From contig CM061920.1 in the NCBI GenBank assembly GCA_031002005.1, positions 53,546,610-53,610,609 on the forward strand: a stretch of DNA of 64,000 bases, given 5' to 3'. This DNA comes from Vandiemenella viatica (lineage: Eukaryota; Arthropoda; Insecta; Orthoptera; Morabidae). This document shows positions 43,965-53,600 of this stretch, one piece after another; position 1 is the stretch's first letter; each line of letters begins with the position of its first letter. A program made the translations under genes and the position numbers. The notes under the pieces are model-generated. The model was not told where the DNA came from, made no database searches, and saw only the letters and a list, made by a program, of their open reading frames with translations.

Positions 43965-44360
43965 GGGAGCGTGCATAAACCACGTAGCTCCATTTTGGCT
44001 TCCTACAAACACCCCCCCCTCCCCCACGTAGCCCGACGTAGCTTTTCCCTCTACCCCCCCCCCCCCCAACCTCACGTAGCACGTAGCTTTTTTCCCCTTT
44101 TGATTCCAGAAGAGTTTTTTTACAGTTTTCTCTTCTCATATTATTGTAAATTACATACGGCGATAATTAAACGAAGGAAATGAATTTCACGTGCTGTTGT
44201 GTGTTCTACCCTCATTTTAATCGTGAAAAATGATATGTGTGGAAAGCTACGGGGCCTGGCTCGGACGCCCCCCCTCCCCCCACGTAGCGCAACGTAGCCT
44301 TCCAGCCAACCCCTCCCCTCCCCTCCCCTAGAACAAGCCACGTAGTTTATGCACGCTGCC
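43965..44360. mobile_element. C-rich MITE of a second TAA-flanked family
   Basis: The left end 'gggagcgtgcataaaccacg' and the reversed right end 'ggcagcgtgcataaactacg' form terminal inverted repeats with two mismatches. TAA flanks both sides (43962-43964, 44361-44363). The interior has C-runs up to about 14 and repeated 'cacgtagc'. The TWA duplication and 'cgtgcataaa..acgt' end, similar to 'cgtccataaattacgt' of the G-rich family, suggest a related PIF/Harbinger lineage. Relics at 50990-51060 and 52735-52935 share its interior. Confidence 0.85.
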
Positions 44361-44555
44361 TAACTACTGGACAAGATATTCCCAATTGGCAGCCCGGCCT
44401 TTTAGGATCTTTTGCTTCCGTGTTCTTTCTAAGGCATATTGTCAAGAGTTTCATTAATATCTGCGATGACATACTGAATGCTTTGTATGTCATCTGTAAA
44501 TTCCATTGTGCATTCCTAACAACTCTACCATAACTAGACGTATCTTATCCACCAC

Positions 44556-44732
44556 ACCGGTCATGATGGGGGCCTCGCATTCGAAAGGACGCATGTTCGA
44601 AGCCTCCCCCCCCCTCCCCCCGGTTTTCCAAATGTCGGTTTTTGATAGTTTCGTAAAATCATACCAGGCCAATGCCGGGATGGTTTCTTTTCCGTTTATT
44701 GCCCCAGTCCTCCCAGGTGCCTGTGGAAATGA
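44556..44732 (+). mobile_element. tRNA-derived SINE (diverged, C-run expansion)
   Basis: 'ggcctcgcattcgaaaggac' and 'catgttcgaagcc' are the degraded head. A C-rich expansion (about 44605-44620) replaces the 'ccgtccgggcatcc' block. 'accaggccaatgccgggatg' and 'gccccagtcc' mark the body. The tail is mostly lost. Confidence 0.75.
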
Positions 44733-45840
44733 CAAATGCAGAATTTTCTCTTTTCGTCAATTCCAAATTTCCAACAAAAAATTGAACGATCTTGTTATTT
44801 TGTTGTAAAAAAATCTGTGTCATTGCGACCCGTCGTTTGTTAATATGGTCAACAGTTTATTTCGTAGTTAATACTGTGTGCTTTATTGTGTCTCCCGTGT
44901 CTGAAACGAATCGAATTTTGCTCAAGGTCAATAAAACGTCCTCCGTTAACCCCAGTGCGTATTTCAGTCTAGAGTGCCAAAAGTGACTCAGAAGTGGTGT
45001 TTTTTTTTATATGAAAGGCGTCGTGGAGGCTGCTCAGAATTCATTCTATTCTCAGCTGTTGTCTTTTTAATCATCGTACATCTGCCATATTTCACGTCCA
45101 GTTAATGGCTCTTCTTGGAACTCGCAACATTTGATTTTAGTTTCGGAGAGGTATTTGTTTCCTTGATGTCGCTCGTTTATATTTTGTTTGTCGTGGAGAG
45201 ACAGGCTGTGGTCGTTGGTACCAGTGCTAGAGGATCTTTCCTGTTGCCAATTCAACCTGTTCCTCAGTTGCTCCCCTAGAGCCGACATGTTTGTCGACCG
45301 GAGTGCCGGCTCCAACCACCATTACGAGCTCTAGCAAGCAATAAGGGTGGCAACCGTTTATTGTTGTTTATCATTTTTTTCATCCTAAATTATTTTTTCC
45401 ATGACTGGCAGCATGATATTTTTTGATCCAAAAAGATTAAAGTGTGTTTTAACACTTGTCTACGCGTGCAAAGTGGTTATTTATAATCAAAGTAGACAAA
45501 TCATATTGCTAGGAATTAAGGTTTATTTTCCACGAAATCTCCCCTAACGATAGAGAAAAAATTGGGGCTACAGTGCTCCAGATAACCGCGCCTTCCTCTG
45601 AGTTTGCTCGATAAGTACGTTGTGTTTCTGTCTGCTAGTAGTGACTTGTGTGTTGTTTTTTTCGTCTCGAGATTTTTTTTCGTAATAGATTTTTTTTTTA
45701 ACTTAACCATGAACACCATTAGAACAGACAGAGTTTATTTTTGAATGAAAGAACTACTGAGGCTGTTTCAGTTTAAGTTTTAGTTCATTGTACCGATATC
45801 CTATTATGGATGTATGTTCGTTTGTGCAAACTAGGACCAC
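44733..45840. other. unassigned DNA
   Basis: No gene recognised; T-runs near 45001-45010 and 45691-45700. The 82-codon minus frame at 45067-45315 has no domain. Confidence 0.4.
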
Positions 45841-45844
45841 GTTA

Positions 45845-46383
45845 GGGGGCGTCCATAAATTACGTGAGGTGAAATGGTGAAATTTGGGGAGGGGGGGGTC
45901 CGGCGAAATCTTACCAAGGGGCAGGGTGGGGTTAATGGAAATCTCACGTGAGGTTTTTTAAATTTTTCATATTTTGAGACATGCGGGATTGGTTAATTTG
46001 CTTGTGGAGGGAACAGTCGAAGGTAAGAACTGTAGAGGAAGACAGAGATTAGAATATATGAAACAGATAATTGAGAATGTGGGTTGTAAGGGGTATGTAG
46101 AAATGAAGCGGTTAGCACAGGATAGGAAGGGATGGAGGATTGCATCAAACCAGTCGAAAGACTGACGATAGTAAACAAAAGGGGGGTTTTTTTTCGTCGA
46201 AAAGTGGGGGTGTAACCAGCCTCGGAAGGGTGGCCTAATAAAAAAGAAGGGTTTCAAAAAGTTTCGAGGGCGATTTGTAGGGGGGGGGGGGGGGGGTCGG
46301 ACCAGATCTCACGAAGTTTCACCAGAAGCGGGGGGGAGTGGCGGAATCCGGAAAAACACCTCACGTAATTTATGGATGCCCCC
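45845..46383. mobile_element. G-rich MITE, copy 2, with nested LINE
   Basis: Ends 'gggggcgtccataaattacg' and, reversed, 'gggggcatccataaattacg'. They are flanked by TTA at 45842-45844 and 46384-46386. This is the same family as 10371 (interior 'ggggtccggcgaaatctta', then G-run to about 14 at 46279-46295). A LINE tail of about 215 bp (45965-46178) is inserted; without it the copy would be about 325 bp. Confidence 0.88.
45965..46178 (+). mobile_element. LINE 3' fragment nested in the MITE
   Basis: A continuous plus frame (45974-46165) gives RHAGLVNLLVEGTVEGKN, then RQRLEYMKQIIENVG, MKRLAQDRKGWRIASNQS and a stop, the C-terminus of the LINE polyprotein. The shared 3' terminus 'ccagtcgaaagactgacgat' and an A-rich end follow. 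With an intact final ORF segment it is the youngest-looking copy of this family here. Its insertion after the MITE orders the two events. Confidence 0.88.
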
Positions 46384-47170
46384 TTAAGTCTTAGGACTGG
46401 ATACACTAGGGGACAAATGCGACTCGCAACACAGTATGGGTGACGTTACTCGCTGTCCCGCAACGTTGCGCGCGACATCTACGTGTTGCGGGACATGTAG
46501 TGTGTTGCCGTTTCCAGAGAGAAAACACGTGTCCCCCGTCATTTGTTGCCGAGTGTATTCGCGTGTCCAACGTACGCTCAACATTGCAGTGCTGCGGGCA
46601 AAAGTGGGGCTTATAATCTACCCGCTGGCTTATGCAAGTCATTTGCTTATACGTACTAAAGCTTTTTCCTTTCTCTCTTTAACAGAATACAAATCCTACT
46701 TTTCAGTCAGTCAATGACGGTTAATAATTCTACAACATATTCTTTATCTCATTTCTTTTGCTAGTGTGAAAATAGGTGTTATGAAATCTTTTTATACCAA
46801 AATATATTTTCACGTTAGCCTTTCTGATTATAATTCCTATTACCTTTTTCGTCACCTGAAAATAACTATTCCTACTATTACTTGAAATTATGTCTCGATT
46901 TCTCCTTTTCAAATGATCAATAATAGTATAAAATCTTTTTTATTAAAATTCACTTTACACAGTATTAATATTTAACATTTCACAATTTCCAAATAAATCA
47001 ATATATTCGCTGGTCGCCAGCAGTACAAATTAATTTCAGATCCACCAGATCTGCTCGATTATTTTTCTTCCATCCATACATTTTCATGCTCTACATTCAT
47101 CTTCTATCAAGTCCTCCATAATAATTTTATCCTCATATCTTATATCTTTAAACGAACAATTCTTATATAT
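46384..47170. other. unassigned DNA with a hairpin
   Basis: 46454-46464 TGTCCCGCAAC pairs perfectly with 46485-46495 GTTGCGGGACA around a 20-base CpG-rich loop. The surrounding 46430-46600 has several cgcaac/gttgcg repeats. 46720-47160 is AT-rich with nothing recognised. Confidence 0.4.
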
Positions 47171-47173
47171 ATA

Positions 47174-48501
47174 CAGGGTGTCCCAGAATTATCTTTACAA
47201 CATTGAATAAATTATGTTTGGAACGAGATATCACAATGCAGTTTTTTTGCATTTTGAAGAGTATCTCTCAAAGTTTTGTTTTTGTCTCTAGAACACTTCA
47301 ACGTGTGCAACATTAGTTGCCCGTACAATATCAAAGCGATATTCAGTTTCTTGCCAAGTTCTTTGGAGCATCCCTTGATCATTTGTCGTAATTGCTGTAG
47401 AAATCCTCTGCCTGAGATCTGCGAAATTTCTAACCGGCGTTTGATACACGATGTCTTTTCCATATCCCCAAAGAAAGAAATCCAAGGGGGTTATGTCAGG
47501 TGAACGAGGCGGCCAGTCAATTGGACCCCCTCTTCCTATCCACCAACCAGGAAATTGTTTATCTAGAAAATTACGGACATTGTGAGCCCAATGCGGAGGT
47601 GCACCATCCTGCTGGAAGATGACTATCTATTGAAGGACTTCCAGTTGGGGAACAACAAATTCTGTTAGCATATCCAAGTAAACTGGACCTGTGATTGTCT
47701 TCTCAGCAAAGAAGAAGGGGCCAATGATTTGATTTGCATAACACCGCACCCCACATTAACATTTGGGCTGTCGCGCTCTATCTCTCTCTAAATGCATGCG
47801 GAGGTTCAGAACCCCAAATTCGAACGTTGTGCCTGTTAAGTAACCAGACACGTGAAAGGTGGCCTCATCTGAGAAGAGAACACGACTAAGGAAATAATCC
47901 TCAGTGTCCATTCTCTCGAACATATTTGCAGCAAACGCAGCACGTCTCTGTTTATCTCCTGGCTTGATGGCTTGCAACATCTGCATTTTGTATGCATACA
48001 AGTGCAACCGTCTGTGTAACACTCTGTGTATAGTTGAGCGTGGCAACTGCAACTCTCTGGCGGCGGTGCGGAGAGATTTTTTGGGACTACGAGTGAATGC
48101 CTCACGAACCCGTTCAACATTCTCGTCACTTGTACATGGTCGACCAGCGCCTTTCTGATGGAGGATGCTACCAGTTTTCATGAACTGCCGATGCCACTGA
48201 CGAATTGATGGTCTTGTTGGTGGTTCTTTCCTGTACGTTGTCCGGAAATTGCATTACACTTGTGTATCCGATCGTGTGTCTATAAACCAGGAAACACACT
48301 GAGCTTTTTCCTGTGGGGTGTACATTTTCAATAAATGTGATGTCACTATCTTCTTGTCACCAAACTGTACCTGAAATGAAACAGAAAAAAAACTTTGAAA
48401 GATACTCTGTAACATGCATAAAACTGCATTGTGATATCTCGTTCCAAACATAATTTATTTAATGTTAAAGTTGTAAAGATAATTAATTCTGGGACACCCT
48501 A
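47174..48501 (-). mobile_element. mariner element with DD41D transposase, about 1.33 kb
   Basis: Ends 'cagggtgtcccagaattatc' and, reversed, 'agggtgtcccagaattaatt'. The inverted repeats extend about 70 bp (up to 'ggaacgagatatcacaatgc'). TA precedes the left end (47172-47173); the right end sits against a TA run. One dead transposase gene runs on the minus strand. Its length and organisation are those of a complete Tc1/mariner element. The catalytic spacing, 41 residues between the second and third Asp, is that described for the DD41D (Visitor) group. Confidence 0.9.
47290..48420 (-). pseudogene. DD41D mariner transposase, inactivated
   Basis: Pieces in order: the first HTH (MYTPQEKAQCVSWFIDTRS, 48254-48451 frame), then GAGRPCTSDENVERV and the second HTH (SLRTAARELQLPRSTIHRVL). 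The first catalytic Asp is in LFSDEATFH (codon 47867-47869), the second in FQQDGAPPHW (47606-47608) and the third in PLDFFLWG (47480-47482). From the second to the third Asp the frame is continuous and 41 residues lie between. Lesions are a frameshift near 48200, a frameshift near 47826 and an in-frame TAG at 47627-47629. The transposase would cut and paste the element at TA sites; this copy cannot be made intact. Confidence 0.9.
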
Positions 48502-48522
48502 TATATATATATATATATATAT
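48501..48522. repeat. (TA)11 microsatellite
   Basis: A pure TA run directly at the right end of the mariner element, which targets TA. It may predate the insertion or have grown from the duplicated target. Confidence 0.9.
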
Positions 48523-48524
48523 TG

Positions 48525-48735
48525 GATCTCGGAAACTGCTCTAATGATTTGGAGGAATTTTAATATTGAAATAACTTTTTTTTTTTAAGTTTCCCTGCAA
48601 AAACGCGGTTTTACAAAAAACTAACAATTCTTGTATTCGGCATCTCGGAATCGTCGTTAACGTCATCTCGTAGACGTTTCCGGTACCAGTCAGCTGGTCT
48701 GATGTTAGTTAAGTTTTCTTTGATTACAGCAAGGA
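48525..48735 (+). repeat. dispersed ~210-bp repeat, copy 1
   Basis: 'atctcggaaactgctctaat', 'gatttgga', 'cttgtattcggcatctcgga', 'catctcgtagacgtttcc' and 'ctgatgttagttaag' recur in order at 49450-49660. It looks like a retroelement body; the 'tctcgga..cggctcta..gatttggatgaaatt' block is common in insect repeat tails. Confidence 0.65.
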
Positions 48736-49449
48736 ACTCTTTTTAACTTTAAACAAAAAATTTGTGTAGTATCGCGGCCAGTCACCGAATGGTAATATAA
48801 TAATGTGGAAATAAGTAAATGCAAGTATTTATTAATGAAAGGTATTTTATTTTGAAGAATAGTAATAAATATCATTTCCACCGTAAAAAGTCGTTATCAT
48901 TAAATAATTCATGTTTAATTGTAAATTATTTTAAAAAGTAGATGTTTATGAAATATTGGCTTTGTCAAATGTCCTTTTTTCAATATTTTTTCCTTTGCAA
49001 AACTTCTTTGAAAACAATATTGGCAATTATAATGTGATCATCGTTTACTTTTTAAGCGTATGTGTCTTGAACACAAAAATAAATATTAATGAATCTACAA
49101 ACTCTTGAAAAAACCGCGTACGGGTGTCCATACGAAAAAAACAGCTTCTGATAAATACAATCCTGCATTTTGAAGCGCCCGACTATGTGCTCTATTAATG
49201 TTTATAACGAAGGTTATTTCTTTTGGGAATTGTTTTCTTATCATTTGGAAAGGCCCGGTTGATCAGATACTGCGAGGTGTGACCATAGTTTCATCGGAGT
49301 GAATGAATTTAGCACTGATGATGTTCTCGTCTAAGTGAATTACCACAAATCTTGCACCATTAATTAATCCCTGATTAGCATTAAGATTTGTATTTAACAT
49401 AATAATAGCATTTTTCTTTACAAGCAATTTATGAGGTGGTAAACCAGAC
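48736..49449. other. unassigned DNA between direct repeats
   Basis: AT-rich and without a recognised gene. It may be internal sequence of an element whose ends are the flanking repeats, but no motif supports that. Confidence 0.35.
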
Positions 49450-49660
49450 GATCTCGGAAATGGCTCTAGCGATTTGGATGAAATTTCATATGTAGATAAC
49501 GTTTTGCTTGTGAAGTTTGTAACACAATTTTACACACACACACACAAATTCTTGTATCTGGTTTCTCGGAAGCGGCTCTAACCTCATCTCGTAGAGGTTT
49601 CAGGCACCAGTAAGCCTACTGATGCTAGTTAAGCTTCTCTTCAGTTAGAACAAGTAACTG
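49450..49660 (+). repeat. dispersed ~210-bp repeat, copy 2
   Basis: Direct-orientation copy of 48525-48735, about 70-75% similar by eye ('atctcggaaatggctctagc', 'cttgtatctggtttctcgga', 'catctcgtagaggtttca', 'ctgatgctagttaag'). Confidence 0.65.
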
Positions 49661-50989
49661 TACACGTCAAAATGCCTTGAATGCCTTCAAGAAAAACGTT
49701 TAACTTTACTCGAAATCTTGTACATTGAACAGAAATCGAACGATGCCGAGTGAAGATCGGTCTCCCAGGTACACTCTATATAATCTCCATGGCTAATCCA
49801 AACATATCTTCTTGCTGCCAAGGAATCTTAACATAAACTTCTTATAAACGTCTTTTAAACAATCACTTTATATTCTATACGTAGAAAATAAATATTTTTC
49901 TATCAGTTTATACGTTAACTGGAGGTATGTCTTATAAGCTCTACCAGAGTCAATGGATTGTTGAGGGACTAGTGTTGTAAAAAAACGTTTTTTTTCTAAC
50001 TTGAAAAAACCATGAAAAAAAACTGAAAATAAAAGTTTTTTTTCTGGGACATGTTTTTTCATAACTACTAAATTTCATATTTTTAAGGCATTTATCGTTT
50101 AATATGACTGTTTTAGAGTTTATACTAAGTACTTATCTTAATTTTTAAATCTACTATATTTTTCTGGTTCAGTAAAAAAAAAAATTACAAAAATATTGGC
50201 AACATTGACTGAATTATTTTTTTACTAACGGGGATTTCCCGAATAGGCTAGGTTGCACGAGAAGGAATCCCCAATTTTTTTTTTTCAATTTGCAACACTA
50301 CGCGGGACACTTCACACCGTGATTTTTTTTAAAAAAAAAAAAAAAAAAAAAAGCCTTTGGCGTATATTGCTAAGGCGCTGTAATTCTAAAAAAAGAGGAA
50401 GAAATAGAGGCCAAAGTACATATTCTCCGCTCCCAGTATTGGTGCGTAGGAGACGCTCGGTTTTGAAGGTGGAGGACGGGTTGTGCCGTCCCGTTGTATT
50501 TGTCGACTGCTGCAGCGAGCGAGCGAGCGGAGGTTAATAACAGCCGGGTTCTTGACTCGGGGCGGGAGGTTTATGAATCCATATCCGCCGTGGAAATGGC
50601 TGCGCGCCCGTGACGTACGCCCGTGCTGCGTGCGTGCCCGCGCATAATGCGTGCGCTGCGTATTATTCCCGCCCTATTTACGCGAGCTGGCTTGCAGGGA
50701 CAGCGGTCCAAACGGCTGGCCTCTGGAAATTCGTTCAGATATTTTCGATTCCGAGACTGTTCCCATGTCACACTCTTCTATCTCTCAAATAAAATAAGTT
50801 TATGACTTCAAATTTAGACACGACTTGGGGTAAACGTTTTACCGTGTTTTGGGTATCGTTGGGCATCGAGAATAGTTCCCATTTGGCGGACTTGTTCACG
50901 TGGGTAAACGGCTACTTTGTCCAGGGTCTTGCCCGTGGACCTTGTTAATTGTCGCGGCAAATGCTAACATGAGGGACCATTTTGATCTC
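49661..50989. other. unassigned DNA with T8A22 tract and CpG-rich patch
   Basis: A T8-A22 tract lies at 50323-50352. Positions 50430-50720 are CpG-rich (gcgagcgagcgagcgg, then 'cgcgcccgtgacgtacgccc'), with open frames in several phases and no domain. A CpG island or exon of an unseen gene is possible but unsupported. Confidence 0.4.
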
Positions 50990-51060
50990 TTTCTAACCCC
51001 GCCCCCACCCCCTTTCCCCCGTGTGGCACGTAGCTTTTTTCCCTTATTAATTCCAGTAGA
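50990..51060 (+). mobile_element. relic of the C-rich TAA MITE family (left interior)
   Basis: 'ccccgcccccaccccctttc', then 'gtggcacgtagcttttttcc' and 'ttaattccagtaga', matches the interior of 43965-44360 near 44070-44115. Terminal repeats are not evident. Confidence 0.6.
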
Positions 51061-51260
51061 CATTTTGTACTGTTTTATAACGACAGACTATCCCTAAAAA
51101 TACTGCTTATATATGGAACACATCTCATATTTGCGTTGTGTACTTTTCTATAATTATAAATATTCTGAATTTATTATTAAGTGCATTCGGTGTTGCTCGA
51201 AACAAATCATCATCTTTGCAGAATGAATGGCATATAGGGACTCGAGCATATGGTTCATGG

Positions 51261-51580
51261 CAGGCCCGCCGCTAGCTGTTTGAGCGCCCGCGTGCGATAC
51301 CGATTATGCCGCCCCTTGTCTAACTACAGCCAGTGGTGGATCTAGCAATTTTCCGAACCGGGTCAAAAGAGATTGCCGCCCTTTCAAAGATTATTTGCCG
51401 CCGCCATTGTTGCCGCCGCCATTGTTGCCACTCCGAGTGTCGCCGGCCGCCCGGAGCAGCAGTTGAGATAAAAAAAAATGCACTGCAAATTTCGTCGCGG
51501 CGTCTGCTCGATTTGCCGCCCCCCTTAACGTGCCGCCCGCGTGTGGTGCACGCCTTGCACGCCCGCTTACAGCGGCCCTG
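51261..51580. mobile_element. hAT-type MITE with perfect 8-bp TSD
   Basis: Ends CAGGCCCGCCGCTAGCTG and, reversed, CAGGGCCGCTGTAAGCGG. They are flanked by identical gttcatgg at 51253-51260 and 51581-51588. The 320-bp interior is rich in 'tgccgccgcc' repeats (51395-51430) and contains 'cagtggtggatctagcaatt', itself similar to hAT ends. The open frames on both strands across it are translations of the repeat. Confidence 0.93.
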
Positions 51581-51661
51581 GTTCATGGTTTGGTCCTCAC
51601 ACATTCGCACTTAATACTGGTAGCATCAGTATAACCCCATGTCATTAGGATTTCTTAGGAC

Positions 51662-51843
51662 CATTCGGGAGGACGGCCGTTCGAATCCCCGTCCGGGCAT
51701 CCAGATTTGGGTTTTCCATGGTTTCCCAAATAACTCCAGGCAAATGGCGGGATGCTTCCTTCAAAAGGCCATGCCCGAATTCCTTCCCGTTCCTTGCCCC
51801 CATCCTTTCCCGTCTCTAAAGACCTCGCTGTTAAGAGACGTCC
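51662..51843 (+). mobile_element. tRNA-derived SINE, head truncated, alternative tail
   Basis: Starts at 'cattcgggaggacggccgtt' with box B intact ('gttcgaatccc'). The body is well preserved. The tail 'cccgtctctaaagacctcgc' followed by 'tgttaagagacgt' matches the 7895 copy and not the other copies, defining a subfamily. Confidence 0.9.
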
Positions 51844-52734
51844 ATTCTTGTAAATGATAAGTTATTGGAAAAAACCTCATCCTCAGGTACAGACAAGGAT
51901 CCTTTTCTTCTTGAAGTGTTACTAAAAACAATCTCTTCATCACATTCACCATTATTCATTAATTGATAACTGTAACCACCGCATAAAAAAAACTAGCAAG
52001 AGCTGCATTTTTTTTTTTATCTTGCTGCAGTTCTGTCGCCTTTCTTTCAACATTACCAGGGAATGATTCTTTGACCTGCTTAAAAATGTCTATAACTCAT
52101 TGGATAATGAAAACTCGTTGGAAAGCATTTCCGATAAGCCTCGTAAAATTTATTTTACAGCGCTACTTCATTTGAACTTGAAATAACATTTCAGCGAGCA
52201 CTATAATAAAAGTTGCACTGAAACTCACTTTTCAGAACAAACTTAGAATTATTTTATCAACGAGAGGTGTGGTCACGCTAGGGCGATCTTAATCAAAACA
52301 ATCTAAACCAGGGCTTCTCAAAGTGGGGTACGCGAACCACTAGGGATTCACCAGTTGATCGTAGGGGGTTCGTAACAAGATTTACATTATTTTGCTGACT
52401 GTATGTCTCAAGTGTACAAACCCGCACAGTGGTGAATTGAGACTGAACATGGGCAAATGCTCCTAAAATCGGCTTAACCAGCGGCAAGAAACATGCCCAT
52501 CTATACATTAATTAATAACATTTTGAACTTCGTGACTGTATTACTTTTGTAAAATAAATCCTTATTTTAAAAAAATAATCCAGATTTTTTATAATTTTTT
52601 TTTAAAATTTTATCCCTGGTGACATCCATAGACGAATTTGAGTACACGTACGGCGTGTCTAATGTATTTCAAACAGTAATGTGCTGTCCCGTTTCGGTTA
52701 GTTAAAATGTGCCAACCTGGTGCAACCCAACAGC
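51844..52734. other. unassigned DNA with a possible hAT terminus
   Basis: 'cagggcttctcaaagtgggg' at 52312 resembles a hAT 5' end, but no matching 3' end or 8-bp duplication was found. The rest is AT-rich. Confidence 0.4.
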
Positions 52735-52935
52735 ACAGTTAGTATATAGGAGATATACATTACAAACGGAGATAATTAAATGGCGGAAATAAATATCCAC
52801 ATGCTGCTGTCGGACAAATAATATGAATGAAAAGCTAAGTGGCTTTTCTCGGAATTTCCCCCTCCTTCCCCTGTAGCCCAGCGTAGTATGCAACCTGAAC
52901 CCCCTCCCCCCTCTTGCCCCGTAGACAGAGCCGCG
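52735..52935 (+). mobile_element. relic of the C-rich TAA MITE family (right interior)
   Basis: 'ttacaaacggagataattaa', 'atgctgctgt', 'aaaagctaagtggctt' and 'gtagcccagcgtag' parallel 44148-44300 of the MITE at 43965. The terminal repeat has decayed. Together with the left-interior piece at 50990 it might be one element split by later insertions, but that is unproven. Confidence 0.6.
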
Positions 52936-53192
52936 GAATTTCATTTAAAAGGGAAGGTCAACACCACTGTCGGGTGTTGGAAGGATTATGCGCGTAATAA
53001 ACACAAGCTCTCGCCTGGCAGACCCACTCAATGCGTTGTCAGTAATCAAATTGGGGCGTTCCCAGGGACACAAACTTAACTTTATTGATTACTCCTCAGG
53101 ACCGCATGACTTGATCTTATCTGTTTCTTAACCCTGGTCTCAACATGCGCTAAACCTGTCGATTACAATTTTATTAATTTACAGTCAGTTAA

Positions 53193-53597
53193 GGAGGCGT
53201 CCATTAATTACGTGAGGTGAAATTAGGGTGGGGGGAAGTCTGCCAAAATCTCACCAAGGGGAAAGGAGGGGGGTCAACGGAAATCTCACGTGACGTTTGT
53301 AAATTCTTGAAGGACTGTAGACCTTAAAATGGTCTACAAACGATGCGGATATCGACTTTATGGGGGTAAAAGGTTTAGAATCGACGCGGAAACCTACCTT
53401 AGGGGGGAGAGGGGGTGGTATAAGCGCCCTCGGAAGGACGATAGTTAAAAAACAGAGGCCTCAAGATCGATTAGCAGCCGGGGAGGGGGGGTTCCGTCAA
53501 ATCCCGAACACGTCTCACCAAATCTCACCAGCAGGGGAGGGGATGGGAGGTACGGAATTCCGGGAAAAAATAACCCACGTAATTAATGGACACCCCC
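53193..53597. mobile_element. G-rich MITE, copy 3
   Basis: Ends 'ggaggcgtccattaattacg' and, reversed, 'gggggtgtccattaattacg'. TTA follows at 53598-53600; on the left the flank is TTAA (53189-53192), so the duplication is slightly imperfect. Interior 'aaaatctcaccaaggggaaa' and G-runs as in copies 1 and 2. An extra internal inverted block 'gtagacc-ttaaaat-ggtctac' (53318-53338) is not in the other copies. Confidence 0.82.
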
Positions 53598-53600
53598 TTA

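Noticed and set aside
51320..51614. 96- and 93-codon frames on opposite strands at 51.3-51.6 kb
   Set aside because: They translate the tgccgcc array inside a hAT MITE with a clear 8-bp duplication.
52312..52380. A hAT element starting at 'cagggcttctcaaag'
   Set aside because: Same reason: a plausible terminus without a partner or duplication, so I keep it as a note only.
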